A DNA stretch of 64,000 nucleotides from Streptomyces sp. SID13726 (lineage in GTDB: Bacteria > Actinomycetota > Actinomycetes > Streptomycetales > Streptomycetaceae): contig NZ_JAAGLY010000010.1 of assembly GCF_010548375.1 (NCBI RefSeq), positions 186,001-250,000 on the forward strand, given 5' to 3'. Below are positions 35,596-45,653 of this stretch, in pieces (position 1 is the stretch's first letter; each line of letters begins with the position of its first letter). The notes below the pieces were generated by a model that searched no databases, was not told the DNA's origin, and saw only the letters and a list, made by a program, of their open reading frames with translations. A program made the position numbers and the translations under genes.

Positions 35596-35833
35596 ACGTC
35601 CAGTTGACGAAGGTGGTGAACATGGCGGGGTCGATCGTGAGGATCGGTCCCGCCGGGGTCTTGGAGTCGCGGATGGCTACGGTGGTGGTCGCTTCGGCCA
35701 CCTCTACGCAATCGCCGCCCTGGTCACTGCTGTACGAGGACTTGTGCCAGGAGAGGTCTCCGAGTGGCATGCATTCGACGCACTCGCCGCCCTGGTCGCC
35801 GCTGTAGCTCGACTTACGCCACTTGCTCGCCAT
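35579..35833 (-). CDS. Two-unit DUF397 protein
   Basis: An 84-residue protein with two DUF397 units: WRKSSYSGDQGGECVE and WHKSSYSSDQGGDCVE, followed by the typical VAIRDSKTPAGPILTIDPAMF. DUF397 proteins pair with Scr1/DUF5753 HTH regulators and are candidate antitoxin- or activator-like partners. Its start codon lies within the end of the upstream HTH gene (20-bp overlap), so the two are translationally coupled. It ends inside the convergent thiolase gene. Confidence 0.88.
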   Translation of the reverse strand: MASKWRKSSYSGDQGGECVECMPLGDLSWHKSSYSSDQGGDCVEVAEATTTVAIRDSKTPAGPILTIDPAMFTTFVNWTSTSAG

Positions 35834-36641
35834 ATCGGTCCTCCATCACGCGCCGCATCAACTCCGCCGAGTCCTTGAGGGATAGAGCGGCGGCCCGGAG
35901 ATGATCGTAACGGAGTGAGCAGTCCTTGACGCTGTCCGGGTTCGCGGTCGGATGCCCGCTGCTGTACCCCTCGGTGTAGACAATCGTTGGGTCGCTGGAG
36001 AAGCGGAAGAGGGTGAACGAGCCTTGCAGGCCCGCGTGAGAACCGACCGAGAACGGCAGCACCTGGACGTTGATCCGGGGGTTGTCCTCGAAGGCCAACA
36101 GGTGTGCCAGTTGACCCCGCATGGTGTCCTTGCCGCCGATCTCCTGGTAGAGCGCACCCTCGCTGATGACCATCCAGAAGATGGGCGGCTCCTCCTTCTC
36201 GAAGATGCGCTGGCGGGCCAGTCGTACGGTGGTGCGGTCGTCAAGGTTGGTCCGGTCGAGCGCGCCGAGCACCCCGCGGGCGTAGTCGTCGGTCTGGAGC
36301 AGACCGTGGATCATGTGGGTCTGGAAGGTGGAGATCTCGATGGCCCGTGCCTCAAGCTCCGCAACTTGCTGAAACCAGCCCGGCAGTTGGCTCCGCAGCA
36401 CCAGCTGGACGAGTCGCGACAGTAAGCCGTCCGACCCCAGCGCCGCGTCCGCCCGGACGCTGAACTCCGGTGTGGGGATCTTCCTCGCCGTCTCGATCTG
36501 GCCGACCATCGAGGCCGTGTAGTTGACGATTCCGCCTAGTTGACGCTGTGTCAGATGGGCCGACTCGCGCAGTCGTCGCAGTTCGTAGCCGTAGTAGTCG
36601 AGCGGGGACGCGCCGGGGTCGAGTGCGTGGATACCGGTCAT
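35814..36641 (-). CDS. XRE-type HTH regulator with DUF5753
   Basis: A 275-residue regulator. The helix-turn-helix is LRRLRESAHLTQRQLGGIV to SMVGQIETARKIP (residues 21-58). DUF5753 follows from about residue 90, with the usual VRLARQRIFEKEEPPIFWMVI and RINVQVLPFSVGSHAGLQGSF. The pair HTH + DUF397 is abundant in streptomycetes and affects development and antibiotic production. It is coupled to the DUF397 gene and diverges from an ATP-binding protein of the anti-sigma type. Confidence 0.9.
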   Translation of the reverse strand: MTGIHALDPGASPLDYYGYELRRLRESAHLTQRQLGGIVNYTASMVGQIETARKIPTPEFSVRADAALGSDGLLSRLVQLVLRSQLPGWFQQVAELEARAIEISTFQTHMIHGLLQTDDYARGVLGALDRTNLDDRTTVRLARQRIFEKEEPPIFWMVISEGALYQEIGGKDTMRGQLAHLLAFEDNPRINVQVLPFSVGSHAGLQGSFTLFRFSSDPTIVYTEGYSSGHPTANPDSVKDCSLRYDHLRAAALSLKDSAELMRRVMEDRYGEQVA

Positions 36642-36734
36642 GTGAGGTCCCCTCTCGGGCGGGTGGAGCGGACTGCCGCACGGGTTGTATCTGTTCGGTA
36701 GCCCAGGGTAGTTCTGGCAGATCAGGCTCGTCCC

Positions 36735-37154
36735 GTGAACTCATACATTTCCCACTGGCGCCTGGCGCTCACCGCGGGCGCCCACTCCGCCTACCACATC
36801 CGCCGTATCGTCCGCTCGCTGCTGATCGAGTGGGAGCTGGCGGAGCTGTCCGAGGCCGCCGAGCTCGGTGTGACCGAGCTGGTCGCCAACGTCGTACGCC
36901 ATGTTCCGGACCGCAGGTGTGTGGTCGTACTGCTGCGGCTGCCCGGCGGAATCCGGGTGGAGGTGGGGGACGACCACCCTCAACTGCCGCTCATGGCATC
37001 CGAGTTGTCTCTGGAGTCGGAGGGCGGCCGGGGGCTCGCGCTGCTGGACGCGGTGGTGGACAAGTGGGGGGTGGGGCGGCGGTCGGGCGGGGGCAAGACG
37101 GTGTGGTTCGAGTGCGCGGGGAGTCCGTTGCCGGAAACACCCGGGCGGGGATGA
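36735..37154 (+). CDS. ATP-binding protein (anti-sigma HATPase_c type)
   Basis: A 139-residue GHKL ATPase. The N box is GVTELVANVVRHV near residue 45, GDDHPQLP follows as the G1-like region, and GRGLALLDAVVDKWGV plus GKTVWFEC complete the fold. It resembles SpoIIAB/RsbW-like serine kinases in structure, but streptomycete members often lack a known target. GTG start at 36735. It diverges from the HTH/DUF397 pair; the three together are a frequent genomic set. Confidence 0.87.
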   Translation: MNSYISHWRLALTAGAHSAYHIRRIVRSLLIEWELAELSEAAELGVTELVANVVRHVPDRRCVVVLLRLPGGIRVEVGDDHPQLPLMASELSLESEGGRGLALLDAVVDKWGVGRRSGGGKTVWFECAGSPLPETPGRG

Positions 37155-37232
37155 GTACGCGCACTCATGCCGGGGCGTGCGCGCCGGTCCATCGTGAGGG
37201 GCATCGACCCGGACCGACCCGAAGGACCACCG

Positions 37233-37940
37233 ATGCCGAACTCCCTCCGACCGCAGCTGCGCCGCCTGTTCGCGCTCGCCACGGACAACTGGCTCGCCCG
37301 CGGCTATCTGGCCGTGGTCGCCGGTTCCGTCCTGGTCATGCTGCTCTTCCCGGACAGCGTGCTGGCGCCGGGCCCGCTGCTGCTCACGGCGCCGCTGTCC
37401 TTCGTGACGGTGATGTTCCCGTTCGGGCCGGGCACCGAGGGCGGCGGGGCTGCCGAGGTGGCGGCCGTCGCCTTCTGGGTCGTATGGCTGCTCGGGTGCG
37501 CCTTCGTGAACGCGGCGGTGCTCGGGGCGCTGGCGGCGAGGTCGACGACCGCCGCCGCCCGGCCGCGGGTCCGGGACACGGGCCGGGACGCGGGCCGGGT
37601 GCGGACGTTGCTGGCGCCCGCCGTGGACAACTGGCTCGCCCGCGCCTACCTCGCCGTGGTCGCGGTGGCGCTGGGGTTCTTCCTGGTCGCGGTGTACGTG
37701 CTGCCGGACCCGGGGTTCGCCGGGATCTGGCCGCTGATGGCCACGGCGCCGTTCAGCTTCGTCGCGTTCCTGGTGTCGATACCCGGCGAGTACTCCTCGC
37801 TGGACTGGCTGAACACGGTCGTCTTCACGGTCGGGTCGGCGCTGTCCGGGCTCTTCAACGCCGTGCTGATCGGCCGGCTCGCCCACCGGATGCGGCCCGA
37901 GGGGGGTGCCGGGGCGGCGGTCGTACCGGCTCACCGATGA
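37233..37940 (+). CDS. SCO4225-type membrane protein with internal duplication
   Basis: A 235-residue membrane protein with six or so hydrophobic segments. It consists of two tandem halves: DNWLARGYLAVVAGS near residue 18 and DNWLARAYLAVVAVA about 114 residues later, each followed by helices and a GPGTEGG or IPGEYSS loop. Function is unknown. ATG at 37233 is preceded by GAAGGA. A strong hairpin follows its stop. Confidence 0.8.
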   Translation: MPNSLRPQLRRLFALATDNWLARGYLAVVAGSVLVMLLFPDSVLAPGPLLLTAPLSFVTVMFPFGPGTEGGGAAEVAAVAFWVVWLLGCAFVNAAVLGALAARSTTAAARPRVRDTGRDAGRVRTLLAPAVDNWLARAYLAVVAVALGFFLVAVYVLPDPGFAGIWPLMATAPFSFVAFLVSIPGEYSSLDWLNTVVFTVGSALSGLFNAVLIGRLAHRMRPEGGAGAAVVPAHR

Positions 37941-37948
37941 GTCCGGCC

Positions 37949-37985
37949 GGGGCACCGGCCCGGTCGATGCCACGGCCGGTGCCCC
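37949..37985 (+). terminator. Hairpin after the SCO4225-type gene
   Basis: Perfect 12-bp arms GGGGCACCGGCC (37949-37960) and GGCCGGTGCCCC (37974-37985) with a 13-nt loop, nine bases after the stop codon. Confidence 0.8.
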
Positions 37986-37992
37986 CGCTGAT

Positions 37993-38010
37993 GGTGTAGC
38001 GGGCTACACC
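37993..38010. promoter_or_regulatory. GGTGTAGC palindrome (operator-like)
   Basis: GGTGTAGC-GG-GCTACACC, 8-bp perfect arms. It follows the terminator and lies 120 bp before the next gene. The sequence resembles TetR/PadR operators (GTGTAGC...GCTACAC), but it could be part of the same terminator. Confidence 0.45.
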
Positions 38011-38129
38011 CGGAGTCCGGGAGCGCGGTCCATCGTGGCGGCGGGCGCGGGACGGGATGGTGGATCACGGATCGAAAAGGTCCGTCCTCCCAGGTCATCC
38101 CACCGTTTCCCACCGTTAAGGAAGATCCC

Positions 38130-38549
38130 GTGTCCTCTGCGCTCGCCTCCGTGAAGTCCTTCCTCGCCGACCTTCTGCTGTGGACCTTCTTCGTCGCCGG
38201 CCTCGCCGCGAGCGGCGCCGCGGGCTCCGTCCTCGACGGCACGCAGAAGGACGTGGCGACCTACGCAGGCGGTGTCGTCGCCCTGATCGCCGGATCCCGG
38301 ATCGCGAAGAAGCCCAGGATCAAGGCCTTCCTGTCCCGCCCCGGCACCCTGTGGTTCCTCTTCCTCTTCAACGGCGCCATGGCCGTCACCCTGTACTTCG
38401 CCCTCGGCGGCGTCGAGGGCGTCATCGCCGCCTCCGCGATGGGCGTGGTCTCCCTGGGCGCGGGCGGCGGCCTGATCGCGGGCCGACGCAAGCGGGCGGA
38501 GGAGGCGGCGGCGACTCGGCGGTCGGCTCCTGAGGCTCCTTGGGCCTGA
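38130..38549 (+). CDS. Small membrane protein, unknown function
   Basis: A 139-residue protein with three or four hydrophobic helices (LLLWTFFVAGLAASGAAG, YAGGVVALIAGSRIA, LWFLFLFNGAMAVTLYFALG, ASAMGVVSLGAGGGLIAG), then a basic GRRKRAEE tail. No family was recognised. AAGGAAG precedes the GTG at 38130. Upstream lies the GGTGTAGC palindrome. A strong bidirectional hairpin lies 100 bp downstream. Confidence 0.65.
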   Translation: MSSALASVKSFLADLLLWTFFVAGLAASGAAGSVLDGTQKDVATYAGGVVALIAGSRIAKKPRIKAFLSRPGTLWFLFLFNGAMAVTLYFALGGVEGVIAASAMGVVSLGAGGGLIAGRRKRAEEAAATRRSAPEAPWA

Positions 38550-38599
38550 GGTCCGCGTGACGTCCGCGTACTCGTCCGTGTACTCGTCCGCATGCTCCT

Positions 38600-38643
38600 C
38601 CCGTACGACTCCCGTACGACTCCCGTGCGACTCCCGTACGACG
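38600..38643. repeat. Four 11-bp repeats CCCGTACGACT
   Basis: Copies begin at 38600, 38611, 38622 and 38633; the third has a G for A and the last differs at its final base. They lie between the small membrane protein and the shared terminator and appear non-coding. Confidence 0.85.
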
Positions 38644-38650
38644 ACGAGGC

Positions 38651-38692
38651 AGGGCCTGTCCGGCCGGCGGGGACTGGGACCGGACAGGCCCT
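38651..38692. terminator. Bidirectional hairpin between converging genes
   Basis: Arms AGGGCCTGTCCGG (38651-38663) and CCGGACAGGCCCT (38680-38692) around a 16-nt loop. It lies between the small membrane protein and the GH13 gene. Confidence 0.85.
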
Positions 38693-38710
38693 GGGATTCG
38701 GGGGCGCCCG

Positions 38711-40351
<1,641 letters not shown>

Positions 40352-40388
40352 GTTCGTATCGCTCCTCGGGCGTTCTGAGGTGGGGGAG

Positions 40389-42737
40389 TTACTGGGCCGG
40401 GCCGGTGGTCAGGGTGTGGCGGCCCTGGCTGTCCGTGCTCGGTGTGAGGCCGTGGTAGATCCGCGGCGCGCCGTCGAGGGTCAGCGTCACGCTGCCTCCG
40501 GTGACGGGGAGTTGGCGGCTCCGCCCGACCGCGTCCACCTCCTTCACGGGGGCGCTGGCGGCGGCCACCAGCGGGGTCTTGGTCGGCCAGGGGTCGGTCC
40601 ACATCTCGGGGGCCGGGAAGTGCCAGTCGGCCCGCTGGCCCTGGGTGTTGAGCAGATAGCCGTCGGCGCGGTTCCACAGCACGACCGCGGGGCCGTCCGG
40701 GGTGTCGAACCACAGGCCGAAGGTCTTCGGGTCCGGGAAGGTCAACCAGCCCTGGAAGGTGGCCTGGTCGAGGGTGCGGGCCGCGGTCGCGTAGGCGAGG
40801 AGCGACGGCTTCGGGCTGAGGTCGCGGTTCATCAGGCCGTAGTGGTACTCGACGTTGTCGGGGTCGGCGACCTGCGGCATGCCGAGCACGCTGTCGTGGA
40901 ACTGGTACCAGCACACGCACCGGACCCCCTCGGCCTTGGCCAGCGCGAGGGTGAGGAGCACGTTCTCGGCGGCGTGCCGGTAGGTGTCGTGCCACCAGCT
41001 GTTGGGCTTGGTCGGCGCGTACGCCTCGGTCAGCCAGATCTCCTTCGCGCCGTGCGCGGCCATCAGCGTCTTCAACTGGCGCAGACCGCCGTAGAAGTTC
41101 CAGTAGGTGCCGTCGCCGTCGGTGGTCCAGGTGTCGCCCGGCGGTATGTAGTCCGGGGTGAAGTTGCCGCGCCCCGGGTGGTAGGCGAAGGCGTCGATGA
41201 GGTCCCAGCCGCCGGCCGCGACGAAGTTCTCCACCCACGGCTTGTCCATCCCGGCAAGGCCGTTGTTCATCAGCTTGACGGTGTCCCCGGTGACCGCCCG
41301 CCGGTCGAAGACCGGCCGCAGCGCCTTGTCCAGGTACGCCTGCGCGGCTGTGCCGGTGTTGAACGGTCTGTTCAGTTCGTTGCCGACCTCGAAGTAACCG
41401 GCACCGGCTCCGGCCGCCACCGCCAGATTGTCCGCGGCCCAGGTGGCCGCCTGGGTGTCGCTGACGGTCAGCGAGGGCTGGAGCTCGATGTTGTGCCGCA
41501 TCCCGCGGGCGTCGAAGGCGGAAGGCGGCAGCCCGGGACCGCCGTCGTAGGCGATCCGGACCAGGCCGATGCCGACCTTCTGCCACAGGTCCAGCAGCGC
41601 GTCGGCGCTCGGGCGTTGCAGCCAGGGGTAGTTGGCGATCCCGAACATGCTGTCCGCGCCCGCCTGGTAGTCGTACGGCGGCAGCACCGCGAGGTTGGTG
41701 CGGGCGAACGCCTCGTCGTCGCCCGAGCCGACGACCACTTCGGCCAGGGCGATTCCGGCGGCGGGGGCGGTCAGGGTGAAGGTGTGCTGCCAGGTACCGG
41801 CCGCGGGGACGCTGCCGGTCACCGTCGTGGCGGCCAGTTGCGTGCCGTCGAAGTCGCGTGCCCACAGGGCCAGTTCGACCGACTTGGCGGTGCTGCCGCC
41901 GTTGGCCACCAGGGCGGTCAGCGCCATCGGCTCGCCGGGGGAGTCGTACAGGTTGAAGTCGCTGTCCGTGGTGAGTTCGAGACCGAGTTCGCGGCCCGTG
42001 CCGATGGTGGCGGTGGCCGATGGGCGGGTCTCGGAGAAGAAGAAGTCGGCCCGGCTGGTCCAGCCGCCGGCCGGGTCGACGACACCGGGCGAGTGGATCC
42101 AGGTCGCGTTCGTCCAGGCCTGGCGGGAGCGGTCGAGCAGGAACAGGCCGTGCAGCGCGCTTCCCCACGTGGAGGTGTGGGCGACGCCGAGGGTGTCCTC
42201 GTAGGGGATGCCGCCGCCCGCGTCGCGGACCCACTCGGTGATCGCCACGTAGTCGTCGGGCGCGGTCGGCGCCTGGATGGCCCGGCTGAACAGGAACCCG
42301 TCCGGGACCAGCGTGTCCGCGCCGGTGACCCGCCACTCCAGTACGGCGTGGGAGGTGCCGACGCTGAACCAGCCGGTGACGGTGGTCGCCCCGGCGGCGG
42401 AGTCGAAGGTGTAGTCCATGCGGATCGCCGGGGTGCCGTCCGCGAGCGCGCTCAGCGTCGGGGTGCCGCCGGTGGAGACGTGGATGCCGGTGGCGCTGTC
42501 CTTGACCTGGAACTTCGACCCGGCCGACCGGGTGACACCGGCCGCGTCCCGGATGGCGAGCCTGCCGCCCACGCTCGCCAGCAGGCTGATCCCGCCGCCG
42601 GTCAGGGTGACATCGCCGGCCGCCGCGTGCGCGACGGTCGGGGCGGACCCGGCGACGAGCACGACACCGGTGGCGAGGGCCGCGCCCAGGAAGTTCCGGC
42701 GGTTGGGGGTGGGGCGTGAGAAGGCCTCGGAGGTCAT
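40389..42737 (-). CDS. Tat-exported glycoside hydrolase (clan A-like)
   Basis: A 782-residue secreted enzyme. The N-terminus NRRNFLGAALATG is a Tat signal, cleaved after AHA near residue 39. A beta-sandwich region covers about residues 40-330. A TIM-barrel region follows, with YFEVGNELNRPF as the acid/base strand and EIWLTEAYAP as the nucleophile strand, the GH-A pattern (GH39-like). A C-terminal beta domain ends the protein. ATG at 42737 is preferred because CAGGAGC precedes it; another ATG lies at 42761. Substrate is unknown; it probably frees oligosaccharides for the importer. Confidence 0.75.
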   Translation of the reverse strand: MTSEAFSRPTPNRRNFLGAALATGVVLVAGSAPTVAHAAAGDVTLTGGGISLLASVGGRLAIRDAAGVTRSAGSKFQVKDSATGIHVSTGGTPTLSALADGTPAIRMDYTFDSAAGATTVTGWFSVGTSHAVLEWRVTGADTLVPDGFLFSRAIQAPTAPDDYVAITEWVRDAGGGIPYEDTLGVAHTSTWGSALHGLFLLDRSRQAWTNATWIHSPGVVDPAGGWTSRADFFFSETRPSATATIGTGRELGLELTTDSDFNLYDSPGEPMALTALVANGGSTAKSVELALWARDFDGTQLAATTVTGSVPAAGTWQHTFTLTAPAAGIALAEVVVGSGDDEAFARTNLAVLPPYDYQAGADSMFGIANYPWLQRPSADALLDLWQKVGIGLVRIAYDGGPGLPPSAFDARGMRHNIELQPSLTVSDTQAATWAADNLAVAAGAGAGYFEVGNELNRPFNTGTAAQAYLDKALRPVFDRRAVTGDTVKLMNNGLAGMDKPWVENFVAAGGWDLIDAFAYHPGRGNFTPDYIPPGDTWTTDGDGTYWNFYGGLRQLKTLMAAHGAKEIWLTEAYAPTKPNSWWHDTYRHAAENVLLTLALAKAEGVRCVCWYQFHDSVLGMPQVADPDNVEYHYGLMNRDLSPKPSLLAYATAARTLDQATFQGWLTFPDPKTFGLWFDTPDGPAVVLWNRADGYLLNTQGQRADWHFPAPEMWTDPWPTKTPLVAAASAPVKEVDAVGRSRQLPVTGGSVTLTLDGAPRIYHGLTPSTDSQGRHTLTTGPAQ

Positions 42738-42773
42738 GGTCCGCTCCTGTCCGGCACTCATGGGCGCCGTCTC

Positions 42774-42791
42774 TGATAATGCCTATCTTCA
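42774..42791 (-). promoter_or_regulatory. LacI operator, glycosidase side
   Basis: TGATAATGCCTATCTTCA at 42774-42791. It is the exact reverse complement of the second site at 42884-42901, and carries the GATA-N5-TATC dyad of LacI operators. It lies 37 bp upstream of the glycosidase start. Confidence 0.75.
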
Positions 42792-42883
42792 ACTCCGTGA
42801 ACGACACGTTTCCAGGCCGCTACTTTGATGTCAACGGGTACTTGCCCTGTCGACTCCCATGGATTACGGTCATCGCTCAGAGA

Positions 42884-42901
42884 TGAAGATAGGCATTATC
42901 A
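42884..42901 (+). promoter_or_regulatory. LacI operator, regulator side
   Basis: TGAAGATAGGCATTATCA at 42884-42901, the mirror of the site at 42774-42791. It lies 26 bp before the LacI start, covering where its promoter or ribosome entry would be. Confidence 0.75.
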
Positions 42902-42927
42902 AGATGGCCAGTCATGATGGAGGAGCG

Positions 42928-43977
42928 ATGTCGTCGAGACCTCGCCGTGTCACGCAACGCGAGATCGCGGAGCTGGCGGGCGTCAGCCAGACCACCGTGT
43001 CGGTGGTGCTGAACGACCGCGACGGCTCGAACGTACGGGTCCCCGAGGCCACCCGGGCGCGGGTCAAGCAGGCCATGGAGCAGCTCGCCTACGTCGCCGA
43101 CCCCGCGGCCCGCCGGCTCGCCGGCCTCGACAACCAGATCATCGGCGTCTTCACCTACGAGGCCGCGCTGTCCCCGGAGAGCATGGACTTCTACGGCCCA
43201 CTGCTCAACGGCATCGAGCGGGCGGCCGAACAGATCGGCTGGGACCTGCTGTTCTTCACCTCCTCGCCGGTCGAGAACGGCACGCGGAGCCTCTTCCACC
43301 GCAAGACCCGGCTGCGGCTGACCGACGGCTGTGTCCTGCTCGGGCAGCAGATGGTCGCCTCTGAACTGGAGCGGCTGGTCGCCGAGCAGTTCCCGTTCGT
43401 CGCCATCGGCCGCAGGGACGAGACCTCGGCCGCGGTGCCGTATGTGGCCATCGACTACACCACCCCGACCACCGCGCTGATCGACCAGGCCGCGGCCGAC
43501 GGGCACCAGCAGGCGCTGTACGTCCACCGCGGCCGGGACACCCCGACCGCGCGGGACCGGCGGGACGCGGTCGAGTCCGCGTCGGCGGCGGGCCGGCTGG
43601 CCTTCCTGCTGGTCGGCGAGGAGCGCATCGCCGATCTGGCCCGGCTGGCGCGGGCGACCGAGGCCACCCTGATCATCGCGGAGGACGCGTTCCTCGCGGA
43701 GGACGTCGCGCACGCGCTGTCCGGCGCCGGGGTCGCCGTACCGGAGGAGATCTCGCTCGCCGCCCTCGGTGAGGTGCGCGGGCACCGGGTGGAGGGGCGG
43801 ACGCTGGCCGGATTCCACGTCCCGAGGCAGCGGTTGGCGGCCGAGGCGCTCGATCTGCTGCAACTCCTGATCGGTACCGAGCCGCAGGAGTGGGGCGGTC
43901 TGGAGAGGGAGCGGTTGCTGGTGGCCGAGGTCGAGCCCGGGGACACGATTGTCGCGCGGACGGAGTCGGGGGCATGA
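42928..43977 (+). CDS. LacI-family transcriptional regulator
   Basis: A 349-residue regulator. The helix-turn-helix is VTQREIAELAGVSQTTVSVV, with the hinge helix PAARRLAGL, and the ligand-binding core follows from about residue 65. It probably represses both its own operon and the divergent glycosidases until the imported sugar binds. GGAGGAG precedes the ATG at 42928. Its TGA overlaps the ATG of the FAD oxidoreductase (ATGA). Confidence 0.92.
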   Translation: MSSRPRRVTQREIAELAGVSQTTVSVVLNDRDGSNVRVPEATRARVKQAMEQLAYVADPAARRLAGLDNQIIGVFTYEAALSPESMDFYGPLLNGIERAAEQIGWDLLFFTSSPVENGTRSLFHRKTRLRLTDGCVLLGQQMVASELERLVAEQFPFVAIGRRDETSAAVPYVAIDYTTPTTALIDQAAADGHQQALYVHRGRDTPTARDRRDAVESASAAGRLAFLLVGEERIADLARLARATEATLIIAEDAFLAEDVAHALSGAGVAVPEEISLAALGEVRGHRVEGRTLAGFHVPRQRLAAEALDLLQLLIGTEPQEWGGLERERLLVAEVEPGDTIVARTESGA

Positions 43978-45602
43978 CTGATCGGCGCACGGATGACCGG
44001 CTGTCGGGAGGCCGGCTCACCACCGAGGTGGCGATCGTCGGCGGCGGCCTCGGCTCCGTCGCCGCCGCGCTGGCGCTCCTCGAGCGGGGCCGTCGTGTCG
44101 TACTGACCGAGGAATTCCCTTGGCTTGGCGGGCAGTTGACCTCGCAGGCCGTGCCGCCTGATGAGCACGTCTGGGTCGAGCAGTTCGGTGTCACCGCGCG
44201 CTACCGGGCGCTGCGGGAGGGCATCCGCCGCTACTACCGCGACCACTACCCGCTGACCGCCGCCGCGCGCGCCGACCGGGAACTCAACCCGGGCCGCGGC
44301 CGGGTCAGCAGACTGTGCCACGAACCCCGGGTGGCCGACGCGGTGATCACCGCCCTGCTCGCGCCGTACCGCTCGACCGGACGGCTCACCGTCCTCCAGC
44401 CCGCCGTACCCGTCGCGGCCGAGGTGCGCGACGAAGTGGTCCGGTCCGTCACCGTCGCCGACCCGCGCACCGGTGCCGAGACCGTGATCAGCGCCGAGTA
44501 CGTCATGGACGGGACCGAGACCGGAGACCTGCTGCCGCTCACCGGGACCGAGTACGTCGTAGGGGCCGAGGCGCACTCCGACACCGGGGAGCCGAGCGCG
44601 CCCGAGAGAGCCGATCCGGCCAACGTGCAGTCCATCGCCTGGTGTTTCGTCTTCGACCACGTCAGCGGCGACCACACCATCGCGAGGCCGGACGACTACG
44701 ACTACTGGCGCTCCTTCGAACTGCCCTACTGGGGCGCGCCGATGCTCTCCTTCACCGCGCCGAACCCCCGCACGCTGGTGCCGGAGGAACGGACCATGAA
44801 CGTCAACCCGGCCGCCGACGTCACCGGGGACCCACGGTTCGACGCGGGCGACCAGGACCTGTGGCAGTTCCGGCGGATCGCCGCCCGGCAGAACTTCGCC
44901 GACGGCTTCTACGACAGCGACATCGTGCTGGCCAACTGGCCCCAACTCGACTACGTCGGCGGCTCGATCATCGACACCGACGACCGCCGGCTTCACCTCG
45001 CCGCCGCCAAGGCCCAGTCCCGTGCCTACGTGCACTGGCTCCAGACCGAGGCACCCCGCCCGGACGGCGGCCGGGGCTGGCCCGGACTGCGGCTGCGCGG
45101 CGACCTGGTCGGTACGGACGACGGGTTCGCGCAGGCGCCGTACATCCGCGAGTCCCGCCGGATCAGGGCGCTCACCACCGTGCGCGAGCAGGACATCTCG
45201 GTGAAGGCGCGCGGGGACGCCGGACCGGCCCGGTTCGAGGGCTCGGTCGGGGTCGGCATGTACCGCATCGACCTGCACCCCTCCACCGGCGGCGACAACT
45301 ACATCGACGTCGAGTGCGCCCCGTTCGAGATACCCCTCGGCGCCCTCGTCCCGGTGGCCACCCGGAACCTGGTCCCGGCCGCCAAGAACATCGGCACCAC
45401 CCACATCACCAACGGCGCCTACCGGCTGCACCCGGTCGAGTGGAACGTCGGTGAGTCGGCCGGGGAGTTGGTGGCGTACTGCCTCGAACTCGGCCTGAGC
45501 CCACGGCAGATCGCGACCGACGACCACCTGGTCGACCGGCTCCAGGGCAGGTTGACCGAGGCCGGGGTCGAGCTCCATTGGCCGCGGATCGTCGGCTATT
45601 AG
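43974..45602 (+). CDS. FAD-dependent oxidoreductase in a sugar operon
   Basis: A 542-residue flavoprotein of the FAD_oxidored (PF12831-like) group. The FAD-binding motif is VAIVGGGLGSVAAALALLERG near residue 18, with PWLGGQLTSQ following. Later parts contain LCHEPRVADAVITALLAP and IGTTHITNGAYRLHPVEWN (C-terminal FAD contact). In this operon it is coupled by ATGA to the LacI gene and followed by a sugar importer, so it likely oxidises a sugar or derivative. Homologues in other sugar loci are poorly characterised. The substrate is unknown. Confidence 0.78.
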   Translation: MTDRRTDDRLSGGRLTTEVAIVGGGLGSVAAALALLERGRRVVLTEEFPWLGGQLTSQAVPPDEHVWVEQFGVTARYRALREGIRRYYRDHYPLTAAARADRELNPGRGRVSRLCHEPRVADAVITALLAPYRSTGRLTVLQPAVPVAAEVRDEVVRSVTVADPRTGAETVISAEYVMDGTETGDLLPLTGTEYVVGAEAHSDTGEPSAPERADPANVQSIAWCFVFDHVSGDHTIARPDDYDYWRSFELPYWGAPMLSFTAPNPRTLVPEERTMNVNPAADVTGDPRFDAGDQDLWQFRRIAARQNFADGFYDSDIVLANWPQLDYVGGSIIDTDDRRLHLAAAKAQSRAYVHWLQTEAPRPDGGRGWPGLRLRGDLVGTDDGFAQAPYIRESRRIRALTTVREQDISVKARGDAGPARFEGSVGVGMYRIDLHPSTGGDNYIDVECAPFEIPLGALVPVATRNLVPAAKNIGTTHITNGAYRLHPVEWNVGESAGELVAYCLELGLSPRQIATDDHLVDRLQGRLTEAGVELHWPRIVGY

Positions 45603-45653
45603 CCCCAACCCCGAGGCGCGGTACGCGCCTAGAGTGCGAAGGAACCAAGCACC

